Shown in pieces: positions 57,808 to 64,000 of a stretch of DNA of 64,000 bases (position 1 is the stretch's first letter; every line of letters starts with the position of its first letter). The notes under the pieces are model-generated. The model was given only the letters and a program-made list of their open reading frames with translations. It made no database searches and was not told the origin of the DNA. Source of the stretch: Streptomyces violens (GTDB lineage: Bacteria > Actinomycetota > Actinomycetes > Streptomycetales > Streptomycetaceae); assembly GCF_000717745.1 (NCBI RefSeq), contig NZ_JOBH01000006.1:186001-250000 (forward strand), read 5' to 3'. Made by a program: the position numbers and the translations under genes.

Positions 57808-59153
57808 CGGATACCCTCTCCCGGCAGCTCGCCGCCAGGCTCACCGCCGTACTCGGTACGCGCGTCACCATCGACGGGCTGCACCGGCTCACCGGCGGGG
57901 CCAGCCGCGAGACCTGGTCGTTCACCGCCGTACCGGCAGGGGGCGAGCCGCGGCGGCTGATCCTGCGCCGCGATCCGCCGGGCGCGGGACGTCCCGACGG
58001 CATGGCGCGCGAAGCCGCCGCGATCGGGGCGGCCGCACACGCCGGGGTGCCCGTACCGCCGATGCTCGATTCCGGTACCGACCCGGCGACCGTCGGCGCT
58101 CCGTACCTGATCACCGCCCATGTCGACGGCGAGACGATCGCCCGCAGGCTGCTGCGCGAACCCGAGTACGCCAAGGCCCGCGAGGGCATGGCCGCCGAGC
58201 TGGGCCGCGCACTGGCCCGGATCCACGCGATCGATGTGGACACCGTGCCGAGTCTGGAGTCGTTCGACCCGCTGGAGCGGTTGCGGGAGAGCTGCGACGC
58301 GGTCGGTGAGCCGCTCCCGGCCGTGGAGATCGCGTTGCGTTGGCTGGTCGAGCACCGCCCCGACGCGGTGCCGGACGCGGTGGTGCACGGTGACTTCCGT
58401 ACCGGGAACCTGATCATCGATCCGGGTGGGCTGCGGGCCGTCCTGGACTGGGAGGTCGTGCACCGCGGCGACCCGCGCGAGGACCTCGGCTGGCTCTGTG
58501 TGAAGTGCTGGCGCTTCGGTTCGGCGCTGCCGGCCGGCGGCTTCGGGACCGTGGCGCAACTGCTCGACGGATACGCCGAGGTCGCCGGTCACCGCCCCGA
58601 CCCCGAGGCCGTGCGCTGGTGGCAGATCTACGGCACGGCGCGCTGGGCGGTCGGGTGCCGGACGATGGCCGGGTGGCATCTGTCCGGCGAGACCCGGTCG
58701 GTGGAACTGGCCGCGGTGGGGCGGCGGGTCTGCGAGCAGGAGCACGATCTGCTGCTCGCGCTCGGGGTCCCGCCGGACCCGGACGACGCCGGTGCGGTCG
58801 GCGAGCGGACGCCGTGGGCGGATCTGCACGGACGGCCCAGCGCGCCCGAACTGGTCGCCGCCGTGGCCGAGTTCCTCCGCGAGGAGGTCATGCTTGCCAC
58901 CGACGCGCGTACCGGTTTCCTCGCCCGGGTCGCGGCGAACGTCCTCGACGGCGTCGAGCGGGAGCTGTGGCTCGGCCCGGACCAGGCCCGGCGGCACCGC
59001 GAGCGGCTCGACGCGCTCGCCCTCCGCGACCGGGCGGCGCTCGCCGCCGCGATCCGCTCCGGCGAGCTCGACGCCGCCGATCCGGCCGTGCTGGCCGCCG
59101 TACGGGCGGAGGTCACCGACCGGCTCGCCGTGGCCAACCCCCGCTACGCCTGA
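57804..59153 (+). CDS. APH-fold kinase fused to a DUF6285 domain
   Basis: A 449-residue protein. Residues 1-330 are an APH-type kinase: LTGGASRETWSFTAVPAGG, LILRRDPPGAGRP, the catalytic loop AVVHGDFRTGNLII and the metal motif VLDWEVVHRGDPREDLGWL. Residues 335-449 (PWADLHGRPSAPELVAAVAE, LREEVMLATDARTGFLARVA) match DUF6285, usually a separate small gene beside such kinases; LvaB of the levulinate pathway is a small kinase partner of similar size, and I suspect but cannot show that it is the same family. It is coupled to the dehydrogenase by ATGA. Likely substrate: a hydroxyacyl-CoA. Confidence 0.85.
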   Translation: MTDTLSRQLAARLTAVLGTRVTIDGLHRLTGGASRETWSFTAVPAGGEPRRLILRRDPPGAGRPDGMAREAAAIGAAAHAGVPVPPMLDSGTDPATVGAPYLITAHVDGETIARRLLREPEYAKAREGMAAELGRALARIHAIDVDTVPSLESFDPLERLRESCDAVGEPLPAVEIALRWLVEHRPDAVPDAVVHGDFRTGNLIIDPGGLRAVLDWEVVHRGDPREDLGWLCVKCWRFGSALPAGGFGTVAQLLDGYAEVAGHRPDPEAVRWWQIYGTARWAVGCRTMAGWHLSGETRSVELAAVGRRVCEQEHDLLLALGVPPDPDDAGAVGERTPWADLHGRPSAPELVAAVAEFLREEVMLATDARTGFLARVAANVLDGVERELWLGPDQARRHRERLDALALRDRAALAAAIRSGELDAADPAVLAAVRAEVTDRLAVANPRYA

Positions 59154-59207
59154 GGTGGGGAGCGCTGCGGCTATGGACACGTGTGGGGTGCAGGTATAAC
59201 TTCATGA

Positions 59208-59222
59208 CTTAACGATCGTTCG
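59208..59222. promoter_or_regulatory. Candidate operator of the acyl-CoA TetR regulon, site 7
   Basis: CTTAACGATCGTTCG, identical to sites 4 and 6. It lies 57 bp upstream of the second acyl-CoA dehydrogenase and gives this gene and the thiolase their own controlled promoter within a run of plus-strand genes. Confidence 0.8.
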
Positions 59223-59259
59223 AGAGACCCGTTTCGAGAGACCACCCGTGCGAGAGACC
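59221..59259 (+). repeat. Three direct copies of CGAGAGACC in the dehydrogenase leader
   Basis: CGAGAGACC occurs at 59221-59229, 59235-59243 and 59251-59259, spaced 14 and 16 bases. The first copy overlaps the last two bases of operator site 7. The role, if any, is unknown. Confidence 0.6.
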
Positions 59260-59278
59260 GCGGAACAAAGGGGTTGCT

Positions 59279-60436
59279 GTGCGCCTTTCGGTGTTCAACG
59301 AGGACCACGAGGCTTACCGCCAGACGCTGCGGGACTTCATCGAGAAGGAGGTCGCGCCCGTCCACCACGAGTGGGAGGAACAGGGCCACCCGCCGCGGGA
59401 CTTCTACCGCAAGCTCGGTGAGCTGGGCGTGCTCGGCATCCAGGTACCGGAGGAGTACGGCGGCGCCGGCGAGAGCAGCTTCAAGTTCGCCGCGGTCACC
59501 ATGGAGGAGACGGCCCGGGCCGGCGTCTCCTTCGGCAACTACTCGGTCCACGCCAACCTGATCCTGCCCTACCTCATGAAGTACGCCACCGAGGAGCAGA
59601 AGCAGCGCTGGCTGCCCGGCTTCGCGAGCGGCGACATCATGACGGCGATCGCCATGACCGAGCCCGGCACCGGCTCCGACCTGGCCAACATCCAGACCAA
59701 GGCGCAGCTCTCCGCGGACGGCCGGCACTACATCCTCAACGGCGCCAAGACCTTCATCACCGGCGGTGCGCTGGCCGACCTCATCCTGGTCGTGGCGCGC
59801 ACCACCCCCTACGACCCCGAGGACCGCCGCGCGGGCCTGTCCATCCTGTGCGTGGAGACCGCCTCCGAGGGCTTCGCGGTCGGCCGCAAGCTGCAGAAGA
59901 TCGGGCTGAAGGCGTCCGACACCGCCGAACTGTCCTTCACCGACGTCAAGGTGCCGGTGGCGAACCTCCTCGGCGAGGAGGGCAAGGGCTTCTCCTACCT
60001 CTCCCACAACCTCCCGCAGGAGCGGCTGTCCATCGCGCTGGGCGCTGCCGCCTCGGCTGCCGCCGCGTTGCGTTTCGCGACCGGGTACGTCAAGGACCGC
60101 ACCGTCTTCGGCAAGCCCGTCGCGCACTTCCAGAACACCAAGTTCGTACTGGCGGAGTGCGCGACCGAGGTCGAGGCGGCGCAGCTCTTCGCCGACCGGG
60201 CCCTGGAGCTGCACGACGCCGGGGAGCTGACCGTCGCCGATGCCGCCAAGGCGAAGCTGTACTGCACCGAGGCGGCGGGCCGGGTCATCGACAAGTGCCT
60301 CCAGCTGCACGGTGGTTACGGCTACATCACCGAGTACCCGATCGCTCGCCTCTACGCCGACACCCGTGTCTCGCGCATCTTCGGCGGCACCAACGAGGTC
60401 ATGAAGACCATCATCGCCAAGTCGCTCGGTCTGTGA
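59279..60436 (+). CDS. Acyl-CoA dehydrogenase (long-chain/isovaleryl type)
   Basis: A 385-residue flavoenzyme of standard length. It shows AMTEPGTGSDLANIQTKA, YILNGAKTFITGG and RTVFGKPVAHFQNTKF. In place of the MCAD glutamate it has SRIFGGTNEVMKTII, so the catalytic base should be the glutamate in LPQERLSIALGA, as in LCAD and isovaleryl-CoA dehydrogenase. That form favours long or branched acyl chains. GTG at 59279 follows AAAGGGG. It is followed 26 bases later by the thiolase. Confidence 0.93.
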   Translation: MRLSVFNEDHEAYRQTLRDFIEKEVAPVHHEWEEQGHPPRDFYRKLGELGVLGIQVPEEYGGAGESSFKFAAVTMEETARAGVSFGNYSVHANLILPYLMKYATEEQKQRWLPGFASGDIMTAIAMTEPGTGSDLANIQTKAQLSADGRHYILNGAKTFITGGALADLILVVARTTPYDPEDRRAGLSILCVETASEGFAVGRKLQKIGLKASDTAELSFTDVKVPVANLLGEEGKGFSYLSHNLPQERLSIALGAAASAAAALRFATGYVKDRTVFGKPVAHFQNTKFVLAECATEVEAAQLFADRALELHDAGELTVADAAKAKLYCTEAAGRVIDKCLQLHGGYGYITEYPIARLYADTRVSRIFGGTNEVMKTIIAKSLGL

Positions 60437-60462
60437 CGACACACCCCCGAAAGGACCCCTTC

Positions 60463-61635
60463 ATGCGTGACGCAGTCATCGTCGACGCCGTACGCACACC
60501 CGTCGGCAAGGGCAAGCCGGGCGGTGCGCTGTCCGGCATCCACCCCACCGACCTGTCGGCGCACGTCCTCAAGGCGCTGGCCGAGCGCAACGGCCTGGAC
60601 CCGGCCACCGTCGACGATGTGATCTGGGGCTGCGTCTCCCAGGTCGGCGAGCAGGCCGGCTGCATCGGGCGGTACTCGGTGCTCGCCGCCGGCTGGCCCG
60701 AGCACGTACCGGGCCTGACCATCGACCGCCAGTGCGGCTCCTCGCAGCAGGCCGTGCACCAGGCCGCCGCGGGCGTCATCGCCGGCCAGTACGACATCGC
60801 CATTGCGGGCGGCGTCGAGTCGATGTCCCGGGTACCGATGGGCTCCTCGCGTGCGGGTGGCCAGTTCGGCAAGGCGTTCGGCCCGCTGGTCGCCGAGCGG
60901 TACGACAACTTCCCCTTCAACCAGGGCGTCGGCGCGGAGATGATCGCCGAGGAGTTCGGGCTGCGCCGCGAGGAGCTGGACCAGCACGCACTGGACTCGC
61001 ACGCCAAGGCCGCCCGCGCGATCGACGAGGGCCGCTTCAAGGGCCAGATCGCGCCCGTCACGGTCACCGACACGGATGGCAACGAGCGCGTCTTCGACAC
61101 CGACGAGGGCGTGCGCCGCGGTGGCACCCTGGAGAAGCTGGGGGGCCTTGTGACCCCGTTCAAGGAGAACGGTGTCATCTCCGCGGGCAATGCCTCGCAG
61201 ATCTCCGACGGCGCGGCAGCGCTGCTGGTGACGACCCGGCAGATCGCCGAACGCAACGGCTGGACGCCGATCGCCCGCTTCCACACCGGTACGGTCACCG
61301 GCGCCGACCCGATCACCATGCTCAAGGGCCCGATCCCGGCCACCCACAAGGTACTGGAGCGGGCCGGCCTCACCCTGGCCGACATCGGGACCTTCGAGAT
61401 CAACGAGGCGTTCGCCTCCGTGTCGCTGGGCTGGCAGCGCCAGACCGGCGCGGACTACGACCGGCTGAACCCCAACGGCGGTGCCATCGCCCTCGGCCAC
61501 CCGCTCGGCGGCTCCGGTGCCCGCCTGATGACCACCCTCGTCCACCACATGAAGGACAACGGCATCCGCTACGGCCTGCAGTCCATGTGCGAGGGCGGCG
61601 GCATGGCCAACGCCACCATCCTCGAACTGCTCTGA
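60463..61635 (+). CDS. Acetyl-CoA acyltransferase (thiolase)
   Basis: A 390-residue degradative thiolase. The nucleophile cysteine is in LTIDRQCGSSQQAVH, the histidine in AIALGHPLGGSGARLM, and the second cysteine in SMCEGGGMANA; FEINEAFASVSLGW is also typical. It releases acetyl- or propionyl-CoA from a 3-ketoacyl-CoA and closes the beta-oxidation set. ATG at 60463 follows GAAAGGA. It converges on the MBL-fold gene with a 22-base gap. Confidence 0.95.
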   Translation: MRDAVIVDAVRTPVGKGKPGGALSGIHPTDLSAHVLKALAERNGLDPATVDDVIWGCVSQVGEQAGCIGRYSVLAAGWPEHVPGLTIDRQCGSSQQAVHQAAAGVIAGQYDIAIAGGVESMSRVPMGSSRAGGQFGKAFGPLVAERYDNFPFNQGVGAEMIAEEFGLRREELDQHALDSHAKAARAIDEGRFKGQIAPVTVTDTDGNERVFDTDEGVRRGGTLEKLGGLVTPFKENGVISAGNASQISDGAAALLVTTRQIAERNGWTPIARFHTGTVTGADPITMLKGPIPATHKVLERAGLTLADIGTFEINEAFASVSLGWQRQTGADYDRLNPNGGAIALGHPLGGSGARLMTTLVHHMKDNGIRYGLQSMCEGGGMANATILELL

Positions 61636-61657
61636 ACCCCGCCCCGCGTGACTGTTT

Positions 61658-62863
61658 TCATTGGGTCGTCCCATAGCAGCTACGGGAGACGTAGCTGGGG
61701 GCGTCCTTCTTGCGCAGTGCGCACAGGTCGGCCTTGAGCTTGCGGGCCTGTGCGACATGGGGGTCGTCGCCGGGCGCCAACGCCAGCAGATCGATGACGT
61801 GCAGCGCCTCCTGCACCCGGCCGGCGGCACGGAGCCGGGTCGCGTGGTCGAGTACCGCCTGCTTGTCGGTGATGGCGGCGGCGCGCGCGGCGGCGGCGAC
61901 GGCCGGCCGACTGGGATGCAGGGTGGTGGGGTTGCCGTCCCACCACCCGGTTTCCGACCGCACGATGTCGCGCACGATGAATTCGCGATGCCCGTAGTTC
62001 TCGCGCATCCACGGCACGTCGAACAGCTCGGCCGGGTAATCGATGTCGTGCACGACGTCATCGACGTCCATGCCCCGATTGAGCCGTTCGACGACCGCAC
62101 GGCGCAGCCAGCGCAACGCGGCGGCGGTCGCGGTCAGTTGCTCGGCCGCGCCCTCGTGGAGGACCGGACCGAACTCGGGGATCACGATCGCCGGGTCGAG
62201 CGCGGCGAGCCGGTCGAGGGTGTCCGCCCAGCGCACGGTGTCGCGCATGGTACGCATCGGCGTACCGATGTTGGGAATGCCGTTGATCACCGCTGCGCTG
62301 GCGTACAGTATCCGCTCCTGCGGCAGCCACACCGCGGTCACATCGTCGGTCTCCGACGGCGCCCACAACAGCCGGACCGCGCGGCCCGTACTGTCCAGGG
62401 TGAGCGACTCGGCGTAGGTCTGATCGGGAAAGGTCAGCGGGGGTACGGACGGGAAGTCCTCGATGGGCCGGCGGAACTGGCGTGCGTTGATGTGGTTCTG
62501 CAGGCCCGCGGTCTCCAGGTAACGGCGGTAACGGCGCACGACATTCTCGTGGGCGATCACCGTGGGGCGTGCCTCCCCGCGTTCCTCGGCGACCTCGAGA
62601 AATCCGGGCACCCCGTAGTTGTATCCGAGGTGGCCATGGCTGTAGACGATCCAGCGGACCGGTTTGTCGGTGTGCGCCCGCAGCCGGTCGAGTACCGGGC
62701 GAACGAGGCGGGGCGCCGGCCCGGAGTCCACGATCAGCAGTCCTTGTCCGGTCTCCAGGGCGAGGCTGTTGCCCTGCAATCCGATGGTGTAGACGCCGGG
62801 GGCGATCACCTGCACTTCCCTGAGGCCGAGAAGGGGGTTGGTCTCGTCGTTTGTGGCCAGCAT
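61658..62863 (-). CDS. MBL-fold/alkyl-sulfatase-like protein with a degenerate metal site
   Basis: A 401-residue protein with the MBL plan (PGVYTIGLQGNSLALETGQG, LLIVDSGPAP) and the C-terminal alkyl-sulfatase dimerisation-like part (AGRVQEALHVIDLLALAPGD, YVSRSCYGTTQ). The key loop reads YSHGHLGYNYG where active enzymes have SHGHxDH, so the aspartate and the third histidine are replaced by glycine and tyrosine. It may be inactive, use one metal, or use a different chemistry. ATG at 62863 follows GAAGGAG. It starts 13 bases after the DUF1254/1214 gene, so the two are cotranscribed. Confidence 0.8.
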   Translation of the reverse strand: MLATNDETNPLLGLREVQVIAPGVYTIGLQGNSLALETGQGLLIVDSGPAPRLVRPVLDRLRAHTDKPVRWIVYSHGHLGYNYGVPGFLEVAEERGEARPTVIAHENVVRRYRRYLETAGLQNHINARQFRRPIEDFPSVPPLTFPDQTYAESLTLDSTGRAVRLLWAPSETDDVTAVWLPQERILYASAAVINGIPNIGTPMRTMRDTVRWADTLDRLAALDPAIVIPEFGPVLHEGAAEQLTATAAALRWLRRAVVERLNRGMDVDDVVHDIDYPAELFDVPWMRENYGHREFIVRDIVRSETGWWDGNPTTLHPSRPAVAAAARAAAITDKQAVLDHATRLRAAGRVQEALHVIDLLALAPGDDPHVAQARKLKADLCALRKKDAPSYVSRSCYGTTQ

Positions 62864-62876
62864 GGCGGAAGCTCCT

Positions 62877-64000
62877 TCAGCGGCGCTGGATGGGCGGCAG
62901 ATGGTATTTCCCTTGGAGCATCTCTTCGCGCGGTTGGTAGAACCGCAGGGTCAGTTCGAACTTCCCGGGCGGTGCGGGCAGCCAGTTCGAGGGACCGTCG
63001 TCGGGTTCCCCGTGCTGGACGAAAATGTCGAGTGACCCGTCGTTGTTGTAGGTGAGCCCGGGTGTCCGGTCACCGAGGGCGTACCGATTGATATCGTTCT
63101 CGACCAGGAAATTGTCCTCGTCGTAGGCCGTGAGAGACCAGAAAGCGTCCACGGGCGGCAGCCGGTCGGCGTCGAAATGCAGCAGGTAGGCGTTTTCGCC
63201 GGTGAGCCGATGGCCGGCTGCGTCCAGCCGAGTACTGGCATAGACGGCTTCCTCCGCGGTGAGCGCGCCGAGGCCGTGCTGGGCGATGATCGCGCGGAGG
63301 AGATAGTTCTGCCCGTAACTGCCGAGGTCGAGATCGTAGGACCATCCGGCCCCCTTTTCGTCCTTCTTCGCACCCCTCGTCGATCCCCTGGTCTTCAGGA
63401 GACGATCCCCGAACTGGACCGCCTGCTCAAGGGCCAGCCTGGCCACGCCCTCGGGTATTTCCTGGGAGGGACGGCGCCCCGGTCCTATACCGAGGGAAGC
63501 GAAGGTGTCCAGGAGGGCGCTTTCCGACGCGGGCGGGGGATTGATTTCGAGCGCGGCACTCAGCTCATCGAAGAACGAGATGCCTGCGGCGCCGATGTCG
63601 TGCGGGGAGAGCAGTGGCCCCGTCGACCATTCCGCACCGCGTTCGCTCTCTTCGGCCGGTGTGAGCCGGTACTGAGTGATGAGTTCCGATGCGGCCTTGA
63701 GGTCGCGTTCCCCGTCGACGATCGTGCGTCCGAGCAGCCAGACGGTGTTGGTCGGGGACTTCAGGACCGGAATACCGCCGGGACTTTCCCCGCGCCATTG
63801 GGGGCCGACGATGAGGTGGCGGCTCGCTTCGGTGCCCGTTGTGCGGCGGCCCACATATGCCCAAGTGTTGGTGTAGGCGTCCAGGAACTGGAAGCTGTAA
63901 TAACGCCCGTTGACGTCGGGGACGTCCAGGATCAGCGGACCGCGCGCCAGGTGGAGCCAGGCGATGGAGTAGAGCGTGTCATTGTTCGGCTTTACGATCT
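62877..64000 (-). CDS. DUF1254/DUF1214-domain protein, 5' end outside the window
   Basis: The frame is open to the last base of the window, so the N-terminus is missing; 373 residues are visible. KPNNDTLYSIAWLHLARGP, LDVPDVNGRYYSFQFLDAYT and AYVGRRTTGTEAS belong to DUF1254, and DRLPPVDAFWSLTAYDEDNF with DIFVQHGEP and TLRFYQPREEML to DUF1214. These pairs are widespread secreted or envelope proteins without a known reaction. An apparent start at 63854 is internal to DUF1254 and is rejected. It is upstream of and probably cotranscribed with the MBL-fold gene. Confidence 0.88.
   Translation of the reverse strand, partial: IVKPNNDTLYSIAWLHLARGPLILDVPDVNGRYYSFQFLDAYTNTWAYVGRRTTGTEASRHLIVGPQWRGESPGGIPVLKSPTNTVWLLGRTIVDGERDLKAASELITQYRLTPAEESERGAEWSTGPLLSPHDIGAAGISFFDELSAALEINPPPASESALLDTFASLGIGPGRRPSQEIPEGVARLALEQAVQFGDRLLKTRGSTRGAKKDEKGAGWSYDLDLGSYGQNYLLRAIIAQHGLGALTAEEAVYASTRLDAAGHRLTGENAYLLHFDADRLPPVDAFWSLTAYDEDNFLVENDINRYALGDRTPGLTYNNDGSLDIFVQHGEPDDGPSNWLPAPPGKFELTLRFYQPREEMLQGKYHLPPIQRR

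Overview
The window is about 72% G+C by eye, nearly every codon ends in G or C, TTA codons are rare, GTG and TTG starts are common, and the content (OpuC-type uptake, DHA2 pumps, MEDS/anti-sigma ATPases, F420-type oxidoreductase, GC-rich palindromic spacers) fits a chromosome of Streptomyces or a close relative. I see no rRNA, tRNA, CRISPR array, prophage or plasmid gene. Genes are tightly packed; no spacer exceeds 300 bases. The largest are 22146-22432, 11590-11861, 31031-31255, 46052-46267 and 55439-55652.

Layout. (a) 1-2705: the end of an HTH-TPR regulator carrying a TTA codon, coupled to an MHS-family transporter. (b) 2676-11144: a sugar-use block with a secreted PA14-GH2 enzyme, a divergent LacI regulator, a TetR regulator, a GPH-type sugar permease and a PA14-containing GH3 glucosidase. 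(c) 11149-13237: two HATPase (anti-sigma-like) proteins around a MEDS sensor protein. (d) 13354-18581: a CocE-type hydrolase in one operon with a four-gene OpuC-like quaternary-amine ABC importer. (e) 18694-20817: a DHA2 efflux pump with a C-terminal beta-sandwich extension, behind a striking double operator. (f) 20847-25192: VOC protein, secreted GH16 glucanase behind a CebR-like palindrome, a PASTA-like membrane protein, an emfourin-like lipoprotein and an epoxide hydrolase. (g) 25209-31915: a minus-strand operon SDR - Baeyer-Villiger monooxygenase - double beta-propeller (SMP-30-like) - P450 - ferredoxin, with a divergent TetR gene and a 47-bp quasi-palindrome between them. (h) 31901-34548: a HEAT-repeat protein and a DUF7019-like protein. 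(i) 34624-61635: a large acyl-CoA catabolic island. (j) 61658-64000: an MBL/alkyl-sulfatase-like protein and a partial DUF1254/DUF1214 protein.

The most interesting result is in (g) and (i). Copies of a 15-bp motif (consensus CTTAACGATCGTTCG, three of them identical, one a perfect 14-bp palindrome TGAACGATCGTTCA beside a TetR gene) sit in front of nearly every transcription unit of region (i): a TPP enzyme, two MFS carriers, acyl-CoA ligase plus kinase, AtuA/DUF1446, the TetR gene, a seven-gene beta-oxidation operon, an MBL hydrolase, a thioesterase plus ligase, and two acyl-CoA dehydrogenase operons. This looks like one local TetR regulon. It encodes three CoA ligases, four crotonases, an alpha-methylacyl-CoA racemase-like protein, an HSD10-like SDR, a thiolase and, unusually, two APH-fold kinases of the ACAD10/ACAD11/LvaA kind, one fused to DUF6285.

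Together the two blocks suggest one route, as inference: the P450 hydroxylates a (probably cyclic or isoprenoid) substrate, the SDR makes a ketone, the BVMO makes a lactone or ester, the propeller protein or another hydrolase opens it to a hydroxy acid, and the island activates that acid to CoA, phosphorylates the hydroxyl, eliminates it through an acyl-CoA dehydrogenase, and finishes by beta-oxidation. The substrate cannot be told from sequence. A MITE-like element sits inside the long catabolic operon and supplies the stop codon of the gene before it.
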